From: Deroplatys truncata | Taxonomy: Eukaryota > Arthropoda > Insecta > Mantodea > Mantidae | Assembly: GCA_030765065.1 (NCBI GenBank) | Contig: CM060979.1 | Coordinates: forward strand, 107,434,350-107,498,349 | Direction of reading: 5' to 3' | Length of the DNA: 64,000 nt | In this document: one piece after another, positions 35,912 to 47,246 of the stretch | Layout: the number at the start of each line of letters is the position of its first letter | Position numbering within the stretch: position 1 is the first letter of the stretch | Made by a program: the position numbers and the translations under genes | The notes under the pieces: model-generated | Told to the model about the DNA's origin: nothing | The model's input: the letters and a program-made list of their open reading frames with translations, nothing else | The model's database searches: none

Positions 35912-36596
35912 TCAGGACCAACCCAAAAGCAAGTCCATTGTCTTTCTGCCATATTTCAGAAATGTCACTGACCGTATTGAACACATACTTCAACGTCATA
36001 ACGTCAAAACAGTATTCAAACCTACAAGACAATTAAACAGCCTACTGCGCTCTTCCAAAGACCCCCGAGACCCCCTGTCATCGGCCGGTGTTTACCGTAT
36101 TCCCTGTTCGTGTGGTTCAGTGTACATTGGTACCACACAGCGGAGCGCTAACACCAGACTGAGCGAACACAAAAGGAACTGCCGCCTGGGCCATACAGAA
36201 AGATCGGCAGTCGCCGAACATGCCATTGAAGCCGAGGGCGAACACATCATTAGATTTCAGGACACCAACATTCTTTCCTCCATAAAGCATTACCATACCC
36301 GGCTACAACGCGAAGCAATAGAGATTTATAAACATCCCAATAATTTCAATAGGAAAGAAGAAGCATTGAAACTCAACATTAACTGGCATCTAGTCATCAA
36401 AAACAAGAAAGGTCATACAAAACCGAAAAACACTGCGAGCCAATCAGAAGAGAGCAACAACACAGCCGGCGCCAGCCCCCTCATACCAGCCGGCCAATCA
36501 GCAGAGAGCACCCACACTATAAAGAGAACGGCACTAACGGCCAACGCATCAGACGCTGCGATACTTTCACCGAGAAGACTTCGTCCGCGCCACTGA
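35912..36596 (+). pseudogene. GIY-YIG coding part in pseudo-LTR
   Basis: A 3' slice of the Penelope ORF carried as part of the pseudo-LTR. The frame is open through its full length, from the linker after the RT (KSKSIVFLPYFRNV) through GVYRIPCSCGSVYIG to the terminal SPRRLRPRH. It has no RT and no start codon near its 5' end; the first ATG is within the nuclease at 36120 or beyond. Because it is a structural copy it need not be translated. Confidence 0.8.
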
Positions 36597-36627
36597 AGAT
36601 GTCCACCGCAGTTGTGGACGAAACGTC
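36593..36627 (+). ncRNA. hammerhead-ribozyme-like motif, copy 2
   Basis: Same core as copy 1: CTGAAGA, six-base-pair helix II, GAAAC, GTC. If active it would cut the element RNA just after GTC at 36627, about 95 nt before the pseudo-LTR ends. Confidence 0.7.
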
Positions 36628-36721
36628 TGGGAAATCTTTCTTCAGCAGACCACGGCATAACAGCCCGGAAAATCATATTAGTTATAATTGTGACACCGGC
36701 CGTGAAAACCTACGTTCTTAC

Positions 36722-39215
36722 ATGACTCGCCTCTACGGGGAGGAGGCATACCGTCTGATCGTCGTCTAGAAGTGCTACGCAAACAAAAATCTTCTTTGCT
36801 GTGTTCACTTGCCTTTCTTCTACGCTGCCGAGACTCGGGAATTATTCCTAAATTCCTACGACAGAAACGACATTTTCACCACCGCTGCCGCCAACCGCAT
36901 TTACAATCGCTCTGAGCGGGCCTTGCTCCGAGAACGCATCCATCAGACCAGACGACAACTCTCTGCCAACAATAGTCAACTACTCATCTTACATCTTCAA
37001 GTAAGTAACTCACTACACAGTTTTGATTGGGACAACACTGACAGAATCACCTACAGCTCTATGACATACAATCACAACAGCATGACCACTCGTCACAAGA
37101 AGAAGATTGATGGCCTTACTCCCTCCATCAAACCGCCGACTACTCTCAACCACTGCCGCACGGTAGTGAACTTATCTGATCACCAGCTGTCACCTGCTGA
37201 AACGTCACTCCTTGCTAAAGGAGGTAACTACGCTGTTGTCACTCCAACGTTACCAGTTGAAGACATCATTTTCACATTGAAGCAGGAATACGAGTTCTGC
37301 CAAGGCTTGCAGCTGATGAAATTCGCCGGGAATCTGCCAGGGTTCTCGAGAAGGCCAAACCTCCTACCAGTAATTTAACCAATCAAGAGAGAACTGCATT
37401 AAAGAAGCTGAACTCCAACCGAGACATCATTGTTTGCTCAGCGGACAAGGGTAATGCCACAGTTATTCTTAACCAACAAGACTATCAACAGAAAATCTCT
37501 GAACTCCTGCAACCAGCAACCTACCATAAGATTAAACGTGATCCGACAGCCCGTATTCTACGGAAAACTAATCTTTTGATCAAGAACTCCTCGCTTTCGA
37601 AGGAAGACAAACGCCGCCTTACCAAGTCCGAAGCTCAGCCGCCTAGACTTTACGGGCTACCCAAGATCCATAAACCAGATGTTCCGCTCAGGCCCATTGT
37701 TAGTGGTATTGGTTCTCCCACATACGACATAGCTAAATACCTAACCGGTCTTCTACAACCCCATGTCGGCTTGTCTGACTCTTTCATCAAAGATTCTACT
37801 CATTTCATTCAAATTCTCCGCAACCTCAAATTGCTACCTAAGGATTTACTAATTAGTTTTGACGTTGTGTCTCTATTCACCATGGTTCCAGTACAAGAAA
37901 CTCTGAAGTTGTTACAACCCATCTTCTCTGATGATATCATTACACTTTTTCACCATGTCCTGACTACGACTTATTTCCAGTGGAACCGGTCATTCTACGA
38001 GCAAATAGACGGTGTTGCCATGGGCAGCCCCCTTAGCCCTGTTGTGGCCAATTTCTTCATGGAGGCATTTGAGTCAAAGGCACTAAACTCAGCTCCACTC
38101 AAACCAAAGCCTGGTTCCGCTATGTGGATGACACCTTCGTCATCTGGCCCCATGGTGAACAAGATCTTCAAGATTTTTTGTTACATCTAAATAGCATCAA
38201 TCCGCGTATACAGTTCACAATGGAACAAGGAAAGGATGGCCAACTAGCCTTTCTAGATGTACTCGTTAGCAGGAAGGCTGACGGCACGCTGGGTCATACT
38301 GTCTGCCGCAAACCCACACACACAGACCGTTACCTTAACAAGAACTCCAACCACCATACTAGACAAAAACGTGCTATGATTAAGACACTCGCAAACCGTG
38401 CTTCCCGTATTTGTGAACCACACTTACTTCCACAAGAAATCCGACACCTAGAAACAGCTCTACAATCAAATGGTTATTCAGTCCAAGAGGTGAGAAGAGC
38501 CTGCCGTCCGGCCAAGCCCCAACCGGCTACTCAGGACCAACCCAAAAGCAAGTCCATTGTCTTTCTGCCATATTTCAGAAATGTCACTGACCGTATTGAA
38601 CACATACTTCAACGTCATAACGTCAAAACAGTATTCAAACCTACAAGACAATTAAACAGCCTACTGCGCTCTTCCAAAGACCCCCGAGACCCCCTGTCAT
38701 CGGCCGGTGTTTACCGTATTCCCTGTTCGTGTGGTTCAGTGTACATTGGTACCACACAGCGGAGCGCTAACACCAGACTGAGCGAACACAAAAGGAACTG
38801 CCGCCTGGGCCATACAGAAAGATCGGCAGTCGCCGAACATGCCATTGAAGCCGAGGGCGAACACATCATTAGATTTCAGGACACCAACATTCTTTCCTCC
38901 ATAAAGCATTACCATACCCGGCTACAACGCGAAGCAATAGAGATTTATAAACATCCCAATAATTTCAATAGGAAAGAAGAAGCATTGAAACTCAACAGTA
39001 ACTGGCATCTAGTCATCAAAAACAAGAAAGGTCATACAAAACCGAAAAACACTGCGAGTCAATCAGAAGAGAGCAACAACACAGCCGGCGCCAGCCCCCT
39101 TATACCAGCGGGCCAATCAGCAGAGAGCGCCCACACTATAAAGAGAGCGGCACTAACGGCCAACGCATCAGACGCTGCGATACTTTCACCGAGAAGACTT
39201 CGTCCGCGCCACTGA
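36722..39215 (+). pseudogene. Penelope RT/GIY-YIG protein, full unit, frameshifted
   Basis: The complete coding length of the element but broken. The N-terminal stretch (about 36765-36880) is in a different frame from the block at 36809-37378 (TAAANRIYNRSERALL). A one-base shift near 37300 leads to the core domain (IVCSADKGNATVILNQQDY, about 37425). RT motifs follow, then a one-base deletion near 38107 breaks the frame just before YVDD; the inverted copy has the extra base. From 38124 the frame is open through the linker and GIY-YIG (GVYRIPC...VYIG) to TGA at 39213-39215. It cannot make a full protein without frame changes. Confidence 0.85.
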
Positions 39216-39246
39216 AGATGTCCACCGCAGTTGTGGACGAAACGTC
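39212..39246 (+). ncRNA. hammerhead-ribozyme-like motif, copy 3
   Basis: Identical to copy 2 in the core. The C of CTGAAGA ends the last His codon and TGA is the stop. Confidence 0.7.
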
Positions 39247-39352
39247 TGGGAAATCTTTCTTCAGCAGACCACGGCATAACAGCCCGGAAAATCATATTAG
39301 TTATAATTGTGACACCGGCCGTGAAAACCTACGTTCTTACATTCTGAGACGA

Positions 39353-41536
39353 GCTTTGATTTTATTGATGGTGATTCAAGTGCTTTAAGGGCAGCTTGAC
39401 TGTCTGAGAGGATAAGAACACTTCTATTCTTATATCTCCTTTTAATGCTTTCCATGACACTGCTAGGATTGCATAAACCTCAGCCTGGAAAACTGTCGCT
39501 AAGGTACCAAGACTATAAGAAATCTTGGTACCATTACCGTAAAGCCCAGCCCCCGTTCCCGATTTGGTTCTAGAACCATCAGTATACCAGATTGTGCCTT
39601 TATTATTATGAGGTTTTACCAGTCTTTCCCATTCACTCCGATGTGGATAGGATACCGTGAATTTCAAATCAAACTTGAATCTTGTTTCAAGAATGTCAGT
39701 CCCCATGTTGAGTATCTGTTGTACATTCTTATCCCAAGGAAGCTTGAGATGATTAATATGTCCAGTGTTAGACACTTTGGTTTGGCGACAAATACGGTGA
39801 TACGCGATCATGGCTTCTGCCTTCAGCCATAAGTGGAGAGGTGTGAGCCCAATCAGCATCTCCATAGCCGCAGTTGGAGTAGTTTTGAAGGCTCCCATAA
39901 CTGAAATGCAGAAGGTCCTCTGTAATTTACAGAGTTCCTTTCTGCACACCTTTAAATTAACTCTAGGCCACCACATCAGTGCGGCATAAGAGAATATAGG
40001 TCTCACCATGGCAGTGTATATCCAATACACTATGCTAGGTTTCAGACCCCATGTCTTGCCAAGCATACCTCTACATGTCCAAAAGACTCTGTAGGCTTTG
40101 GTAATACATAATTCCATATGATGTTTCCAAGTTAATTTCTTGTCTAAAACAAGCTCAAGATATTTAACTTGTGTTGAATAGGGCACTACTTCACCAAAGA
40201 GAGAGAGTCTGGTTAAATCAGCCCCCTTCTCCTGGTGAAGGGGTACCACTACTGTTTTGCTTGGATTAACAGTTAGATTATTCATCTTGCACCAAGCTTC
40301 CACTTTCTCAAGCGCCATTTGTAGCACTTGAGAAACTGTGTGAGGAAATTTCCTTCTTATGATTATTGCAATGTCATCTGCAAAACCAATTCTGAAGTAA
40401 CCATCACTATTGAGTGCGCAAAGAAGTGTGTCCACTACAAGGTTCCATAGCAGGGGTGATAAAACACCCCCCTGCGGGCAGCCCCTCTCCGTGGACACAT
40501 CCAGCGTCTCCCCACATAGATTCATGGTTATCTTCCTATGTTGTAAGACAAAACGTATCCACTCACAAAGAAGTGAAGGTACATCGTGTCCATAGAGGGC
40601 GTTCGTCACGACATCACAAGATGTCATGTCAAACGCACCTTCAATATCAAGAAAAGCACCAATGGCTATTTCTCTGGTATTAAGCGCCTTCTCAATAGTC
40701 GAGACCACTTGATGAAGTGCTGCTTCCGTTGATTTCCCTGTTTGATAGGCAAATTGGTACTTGTTTAATGGATGTTCCATTAAAACGTAATCCCTAATGT
40801 GCCTATCCACTAACCTCTCCAAAGTTTTAAGCATAAAAGAGGAGAGACTTATAGGGCGATAAGCCTTAGCCTGGGCGTAACTAGGACGCTCTGGTTTAGA
40901 TATAAACACCACCTTTGTTTGTCTCCAAGCCATGGGTATATATCCATAGGCTAGACAAACTCTAAAAATACCACAAAGTAGGGATTGAACTGAATCAATA
41001 CCATATTGTAGAAATGCAGGGATGATTGAATCTGGGCCTGCCGATTTATATGGTCCGAATGACTTGACAGCCCATCGTATTTTAGTGACATTGACTACGC
41101 TCCTGATTAGGTTCCAATTCTCTCTGTCCAAAGAAAGATGGTCCAGATTTGGTTGTCCCTTCACAGAATTGCTGTCATTGTTTACCTTAAAGTCTGGAAA
41201 GTGAGCCCTCGCAAGTTGCAGGAGCGTCTCAGAACCAGACTGTGTGTACGTGCCATCAGGCAGTTTAATAGTGCTCACAATTTTTTTAACACCCTTTGCC
41301 ATATGTTTCATGAATCTTGCACTGCTGGGAACATTCTCCATCCCCTGGCAGTACTCCCTCCACGAAATCCTTTTGGCTTTACGTATTTCTTTGTTATAAT
41401 TGGTGAGGGCTTTTCTATATGAATCCCAATCACCAGTTTTTTTTGCAAGTCTAAATAATTTCCTTGCTTTCTTCCTAAGTCTGCTTAACTCTTTAGTCCA
41501 CCAAGGCACAAGCCTTGGCGAGTAAGCTACCTTAGG
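39353..41536 (-). pseudogene. LINE ORF2, RT and RNase H part
   Basis: Continues the endonuclease frame after one in-frame TAG (41537-41539). It opens with VPWWTKELSRLRKKARKLF, a conserved pre-RT stretch. RT blocks follow: AYRPISLSSFMLKTLERL, FLDIEGAFD with the first catalytic Asp, ERGCPQGGVLSPLLWN, and IGFADDIAI with the catalytic FADD. RNase H begins at IWYTDGSRTKSGTGAGLYG and FQAEVYAI. A one-base shift near 39425 moves the frame; in the new frame LILSDSQAALKALE reads correctly up to the Penelope insertion. The protein would reverse-transcribe LINE RNA at a nicked target and remove RNA. It is inactive here because of the stop, the shift and the insertion. Confidence 0.9.
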
Positions 41537-42382
41537 CTAACAATTTTGATAATTGGATAGGAGAATTGACCGTTGTATGTCATCAACGGCAAACTCCACA
41601 TCCAATATCGAACGAATGTTCCTTGAGATACCCGATGTCAATGCTGATAGATCTCGTCTATATCCGTCCCAGTCAGTTTTCCTCGAATTTCTGCAAATCA
41701 CTGGTAGAGTGACTTGTGCTCTAATATTGAAGCATATGCATCTATGATCAGAGAGAGTGATCTCCGATGATACACGCCAACTTGAAATTAGGTTCTCAAT
41801 AATATTAGTCCCTATCGTTATGTCAATGACTTCCTCCCTTCGCAAAGTTACAAAGGTTGGTTCATTACCTCGATTTAGAATATTAAGGTTTGTACTCACC
41901 AAGTACTCCATTAACTTTTCTCCTCTGTGATTGATATCAGTGCTCCCCCACAGTGTGTGGTGTGCATTGGCATCAACCCCCAGGATTAACTCCTTTCCAT
42001 TCTCTCCGCAATGGGTCACAAGGTCCCTCACCGCTATCGATGGTGGATCAGAGTCTTCGTAAGGGAGGTAGACAGAAGAGAGTATTAAAACTCTTCTCTC
42101 TCCTGCCTCCTCCACTATTGTTTGGATTGTAGTTACATCCCTGGAACAGTGCTCAGTAAGAAGCAATGCGTTTATCCAATTCTTAGCATAAATACATGAT
42201 CTTGGATTATTATTACTAGGTCTATATATAGTGCCCTTAGTACAACTGATCCCTCTAATTGAACCTCTGAAGAGCCAAGGTTCCTGTATGAGAGCAATAT
42301 CAACATTGTCTTCAACAAGTCTCTTACTTAGAATGGCTGAAGCTGCCTTACAGTGCTGCAAGTTAATTTGAACTATTTTCAT
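41537..42382 (-). CDS. LINE ORF2, AP endonuclease domain
   Basis: About 281 codons from the ATG giving MKIVQINLQHCKAASAIL; an upstream GTG in frame is not a credible start. The APE-like endonuclease motifs are in order: QINLQHCK at the start, LIQEPWL with the metal-binding Glu, SSVYLPYED, GVDANAHHTLWGS, and the final SDHRCICF with catalytic Asp-His. It nicks target DNA to prime reverse transcription. It ends at an in-frame TAG (41537-41539), and the same frame resumes as the RT part. The ATG lies 26 nt after the ORF1 stop, so reinitiation is plausible. Confidence 0.9.
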   Translation of the reverse strand: MKIVQINLQHCKAASAILSKRLVEDNVDIALIQEPWLFRGSIRGISCTKGTIYRPSNNNPRSCIYAKNWINALLLTEHCSRDVTTIQTIVEEAGERRVLILSSVYLPYEDSDPPSIAVRDLVTHCGENGKELILGVDANAHHTLWGSTDINHRGEKLMEYLVSTNLNILNRGNEPTFVTLRREEVIDITIGTNIIENLISSWRVSSEITLSDHRCICFNIRAQVTLPVICRNSRKTDWDGYRRDLSALTSGISRNIRSILDVEFAVDDIQRSILLSNYQNC

Positions 42383-42408
42383 AATTGCATTAACCCACAA
42401 CACTTACC

Positions 42409-43566
42409 TTAAGCAGTACCCGATGCGGATTCTCCAGAGTCCCCTATCATCGTCTCCGGACTGTCTCCGCCATCGCTGCCTGCCTTCTTCGCTTTGTCTG
42501 CTACTGCCTTCCCCTCTGGGTCAGACAGGATCTTAAAAAGGGCCCTGTCTACCCCGGTATAGGCCGACATGCCAAGCTCCTTTATCTTCTTAGCAGACTC
42601 TTGGTCCACCATTAGGATTAGGCGTTGACCAGAGGAGTCTGCCTGCTTATCAATGATTTTCCAGTGTTCTATATTCAGCTCCTGGTTTAATCTTTGAATG
42701 CGTCTTAGCAGCACCTTAGGATCATCAGTTGTAATGTCCCGAGTCTTAAGGGCCACCTTGACTGGCTTAGGTAGATCTTTTGGATTTACTACTTTGAGAA
42801 CTAATCTCTCCTTGATTTTAGCTCCTTGAATATGTTTTTGGAGCCAGCTACATGACTGCTCATCATCACAATAATATATCAGAGCCCCATCCTGTAGAGA
42901 AAAGGACCTGAGTTTAGGTAGAGATTCACTGGTTGGCGCCTCATCTATCTTCCTCAGAATCTCAGCCTGAATGGGTCGAATGTCCTCCCCAATCAGCTTT
43001 CTCTCAGGATAGGACTCTTCCACAATTGCCATCTTGAAAGCGGCCAAAGCTTCCCTGTAAGTAACACCAGGTTCAGTGCCCCTAGGCCTCTTAACAGGTT
43101 TGGCTTTATCCGAAGGAGGAGTATCCACACTTGTCCTGGTTCTTTTAGAAGTCCCTGGATCAGTACGGACCTCCACCCCTTTACTCTGTGAGTTTACATT
43201 ACCTGTGCCCTCACTCATTTTCTTAGCTTTTTTTATTCTTCTTCTGGCTGCCCCTGATAACTTCTTAGTGTCCAGGTGCATTCTATTAATTCCAGATGCT
43301 GTTGCACCCATTTGTTTATCTAGTGACAGATTTCTCTCTGCTGGAGAGTCTCTGTCACTTGACTTTTCTTTGTCAGGTGAGAGATTTCTCTCAACTGGAG
43401 AGTCTCTCTCACCCGCCTTGGTGATATTTATTTTATTTTGGTCCATATTGGTCCCACGAGTACCAGGGAAATAAGTCACCCAATACAGAGCCCCGTATAT
43501 ATTGGGAAGGCTAATTACTTCAGGGTGTCGCCTGGTGCCCTGAAGAGATCGTTCACGACACTGCAT
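42409..43566 (-). CDS. LINE ORF1 protein
   Basis: 385 residues, intact. An in-frame TAA two codons upstream fixes the start at the first ATG (MQCRERSL). The N-terminal half is charged and repeats a short ERDSPVERNLSPDKE-like unit (ERDSPVERN, DRDSPAERN) before a basic patch ARRRIKKAKK. The C-terminal half, from about residue 165 (YREALAAFKMAIVEE) to about 340, looks like the RNA-binding domain of I/LOA/Jockey-type ORF1s of the DUF4780 kind; that family name is from memory. It would coat element RNA. No CCHC knuckle is seen. It is the only complete ORF of this LINE. Confidence 0.8.
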   Translation of the reverse strand: MQCRERSLQGTRRHPEVISLPNIYGALYWVTYFPGTRGTNMDQNKINITKAGERDSPVERNLSPDKEKSSDRDSPAERNLSLDKQMGATASGINRMHLDTKKLSGAARRRIKKAKKMSEGTGNVNSQSKGVEVRTDPGTSKRTRTSVDTPPSDKAKPVKRPRGTEPGVTYREALAAFKMAIVEESYPERKLIGEDIRPIQAEILRKIDEAPTSESLPKLRSFSLQDGALIYYCDDEQSCSWLQKHIQGAKIKERLVLKVVNPKDLPKPVKVALKTRDITTDDPKVLLRRIQRLNQELNIEHWKIIDKQADSSGQRLILMVDQESAKKIKELGMSAYTGVDRALFKILSDPEGKAVADKAKKAGSDGGDSPETMIGDSGESASGTA

Positions 43567-43842
43567 TTTTTACCACCCCAGTGCCATTCATCCCTCGGCA
43601 CGATGCATTCCCACCTTGGATTGGGTGGACCAGAGCCTCTGGAAGGTCCTCCAGCTGGGAGTCCCTCAAGGTTCTCCAACTGGGAGACCCTTTGGGTTGG
43701 ATTTTCTGTTGAGCCACTTCTTAGTCTGGTACCTCATTACGAACCTCTCTGGCATGAGTACCTCTACCAGCACAGCTTAGTAAATCACTGGTACACGGAA
43801 GCCTCCCCACCAACTACAAGGTCCTGTGGCTCCTAGGGGAGG
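43567..43842 (-). promoter_or_regulatory. LINE 5' leader
   Basis: 276 nt between the target duplication and ORF1, GC-richer than the flanks. Its ends coincide with the 12 bp duplication, so it is probably complete and carries the internal promoter. It contains a near-repeat of CAGCTGGAGG/CAGTTGGAG-type phrases. Confidence 0.6.
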
Positions 43843-43854
43843 TAAGTAAACGGT

Positions 43855-43985
43855 AATTTGGCATGAAACTATAAGGTTTAAGTTATAATGTTGCACTTCG
43901 GTAGTTCGACCATACTTTGGGGGAGATGAAGTACGTCACCAATCCAGTGGCCACAATTAAACTCGAAAAACAGAGGTGGTCACGC
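43855..43985 (-). repeat. long inverted duplication, right arm (distal)
   Basis: Continues the right arm beyond the LINE. TTTAAGTTATAATG and CTTCGGTAGTTCGACCATA match, inverted, the left arm at about 32290-32480. This shows the LINE inserted into a pre-existing inverted repeat. Confidence 0.7.
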
Positions 43986-46900
43986 GGGTAGTAGGTGGGG
44001 CTATATATTGTCAATATCAACATAAACAGCTCTGTTCCATTATGGGCCACATTTCATGCACTGGTTATTTGGATAATACTTAAGAAGTAGAGTCGCTTGC
44101 ATTCCAATTTGCCAGGAGTTAACTCTCTGGCTGCCAACCTGTCAGCTGTCGTGAAATGGGGTACAAAACCTAAAAAGACCGTTTTTGGGGTATATACTTA
44201 AATTTGGCGATTTCTGCTTATCCTTAATGATAAAAATATAGACATATTTATGAAATCTATTGTTGTACAAGGACAATGATCCACAAGAATTTCAAACAAA
44301 GTGGGAGTTTCGTAAAACTTGGAACATACGGATAAGAAAGAAACAAGAATTGCTTTCCCAGCTCCGGTATTACATCGTCAGTTACTGTCAGAAATTGTGC
44401 CCTAGTTCACGAATCTCCTAGAACATGTAACAGGGATTGAGATTTTACTAATGCATCGTATTAGCATTTTGGAAACAAACTTACCATATCTCTTCGTCTA
44501 TAGAACAAAACCGGTTTGATAGGCAATTAAAAAAAACAGCTTAATAACTAATGAATAGCGTAACACCACGGCTAATGGTGCAGGAAAATCTATATCTAAC
44601 GTATGCCAGGCTCCCGAAATGTGTTCTGTAAGCCCTTAAGGACAAATATGTAAAGTCGCCACTGACGCCTTGTTCCTATCCTTAGGTACAGTCCCGGAAT
44701 ACCTCTTGAATATTTCATGCTTCACGATATTAGCGTGTGCCCAAGCTATCGAGAAGAGCTCGCCATCTTTAAAACATTATGGCTATAATGTGGCAGCATT
44801 CTTTTAGAAGGAGGTGAACTAAAATATTAGCATAGAATTTATAGCTCTCTCTCTCTCTTCTTCCCTTCCTTATTCTTTCTCCCCTCTTCTCTTCCTCTAC
44901 CTTCCTCACTTTCTCCCTGTCTTTTTCTCTCTAATATATATTACAAAGGAGAACGAGAGCTAATAAAAACTGTGTATGAAGTTTTACTCTTTTAAACAAC
45001 GTTAAGTTTAACCTTTTATAATTGAAAAAGGTTTAGTATCTTGCCACTTGTAGCTTCAAACCCCTGCAATCGAATACTGTAATCATTTTACAGAAGCAAT
45101 AGTTTTCGTTGCTTATTTTTCATTTAGAAGCAGAGATATATTTCCTGCATCTTCTGAAAATTGTTAAATGGCCTATGGAAACTGACAAGAGATTTATCAC
45201 AAAAATACCTTATCACTGACTTGTATAACTTTACGTAGGTACGTCTAGATTATATTACATTGCTCGCGATTTCATTATATGAATAGATAAACTTCAAGAG
45301 AAAATGTAAAGTTGACTTAAACTTAAAAAATGTACGTAAGGGACTTACACCACGAATCTTTACAACTATTTATTTATGAGGCTACTAACAACGGATTCTT
45401 TAACATGCGATTTTAGTAGTTTATATTGCTATCTCAGTGTATTTTATATCGTAAGTTCTCCTTATTGACTTCTTCTATTTTATGATTACCTAGCAGAACC
45501 CACAACTCTGCTTATGTTTTTGTTTCTTTCCCTTTTTTGTGAGTTTAACATAATTTAACTAGGTCATATCGGACTGCGAATGAATGCAATCAATGAAAAC
45601 ATGCTGAAACGACCTCAGGATCCATAGAACCTAAAGAGTTACTCTTAATTCGTCATCTGAGGGCAAGTCAAAATCCCAGAAGAAAAGCCTATTCAGTAAC
45701 TTACCCTAATCGGGTTTAAAACTCGGGACTTGTTAAATGCGAGCCGGAAAAGCTACTCCCCACATCACAGAGGTGATGTGTTCGCTTTGTGTTAAAGGGG
45801 ATATTCTTATTTCCCTCCATCCTAGTCCTTTTCTTCCTGTCTTTCCTCTCCCTATCTCTCTCTCTCCTTTTTACTGTTCACGTCCTAACCTGCACTCTCT
45901 ACACTTTGTACAACTTACATGCAATGTGATATTTTGAGAACCGGTAGTAAAACCGCTTCTTCTGTGGTGTAAATAGAAATTAGACATTAGTAAAACTTAT
46001 AACAGTATACACGCTTCGGTGTTCCATAGGCTTGTTGTCCGTTCAAAATGACTTTGTTACCTTTGTACTCCATTTACACACATGTATAACAGCACGAAAC
46101 ATTGATGTAACATTTTTAATCTTTATCATATCGAAAGTATGGAAACAATACATCTTTTCAGAGATGTAATGCCTTTAAAATTTTGTTCCGTAAACTTTTC
46201 ATAAAAATTGAATAATAAAAAAAATATTTCTATAGATGTTGCTCCCCATTTATCCCTTTTTAGTAACCAACTAAGATATCAGAACCATTTTTAACTTGGA
46301 TTTAAGATATATTATATACCAAGTTTTATAGCAATCTGTTTCGCCATTCTTGATTAAAAAGGTGTCCTCCAAAGTACTCGTATCTATTTAAAACCCAATG
46401 ATTTACGTCAAGGCCATCATACTCGTTAGAATTAGGCATTCTTTAAAAATTTAATATTACAAGAAAATATCGGATACAGGTTTAGTGTATGCAAACACAG
46501 ATATTTCTTATAATGATCAGTGATTCTGCACTATCCTCTTCTAGGATAGATAATGTAGACTTTATGCTGAGTTTTCGAAAAATATTTCATGAATGCTAAG
46601 AATGATAGAAATCCCCTTCTATAGGAGTAAGTTATTAATAGGCTAGGAGGATAGCCCATCACAGAATTAAAAGGCCTAAGTCACATCTGAATGCATTGCC
46701 ACCAAAATTACATTCAGTGTTTTAATCCCTGAGAAGTATTCGGTGAGAACCTAGCATGTGTTCCAGCATGGTACTGACTTAAGATGAAATCTTAACCACC
46801 AACTCGGAGGTATCAGTTCCGTTAATGTTGTCTTAAGCCTGTCGTACAATAACTGGCGGTGCAGAAAGACAAACTCGAACTGTGCCTTGGAATTATGCAA

Positions 46901-47246
46901 TTGTGCTGTAGCGTGTTTCAATCTTATTTAGGAAGGTTTAATGCTGTATTAACCTAGCAAAGATATTATAACTCTGACTCCGATAATTAAGGAAGGAAAA
47001 AAACAACAAACACGACGTTCACAAAAGTTAGGTTTGTTAATGTTTTATGAAATATTGCTTATGGATTCAGAAATTTGCCATTTAGGGATGAAGATATGAA
47101 TAGCATTGTTTTTTTCATTTACATCAATAATATATTTGTTATGTTTACTTAAACAAAATAATAGAGTAATGGAGAATAAAATAAGGATGAGAAATGATTG
47201 TTGCTGCTACGTATGGAAAGTAAGTTTGAAGATGATGTATTTCAAC
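43986..47246. other. sequence with pyrimidine tracts, no gene seen
   Basis: Pyrimidine-rich runs at 44838-44935 and 45807-45880. No ORF with recognisable motifs. Confidence 0.5.

Larger units (their letters stand above)
35910..36721 (+). repeat. Penelope pseudo-LTR, 5'
   Basis: 812 bp equivalent to the 3' end of the plus unit (38529-39340); I noticed about six differences, so they are over 99% alike. It holds the GIY-YIG coding part, the stop and the ribozyme-like motif. Confidence 0.9.
34019..39340. mobile_element. Penelope-like element complex
   Basis: 5.3 kb inserted in the RNase H region of the LINE with a 12-13 bp target duplication, CATTCTGAGACGA (34006-34018 and 39340-39352). Order on the plus strand: an inverted, 5'-truncated copy (34019-35906), a 3-nt junction, a pseudo-LTR (35910-36721) and a nearly full unit (36722-39340). 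Tandem pseudo-LTRs plus an inverted truncated copy are known from Penelope elements. One target duplication around the whole block implies one insertion event. Confidence 0.9.
33357..43842 (-). mobile_element. full-length LINE, I/LOA-like, split by PLE
   Basis: A non-LTR retrotransposon with 5' leader, ORF1, ORF2 (APE endonuclease, RT, RNase H, C-terminal Cys/His motif) and a short 3' end. The 12 bp duplication TAAGTAAACGGT flanks it exactly (33345-33356 and 43843-43854). The 3' tail on the minus strand is a short ACTATA repeat rather than poly(A). After removing the Penelope complex and its target duplication it is about 5.15 kb. Domain order with RNase H points to the I/LOA side of LINEs rather than Jockey or CR1. 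One stop, one frameshift and the insertion inactivate ORF2. Confidence 0.9.

Noticed and set aside
43076-43474. 132-aa plus-strand ORF
   Set aside because: Antisense of LINE ORF1.
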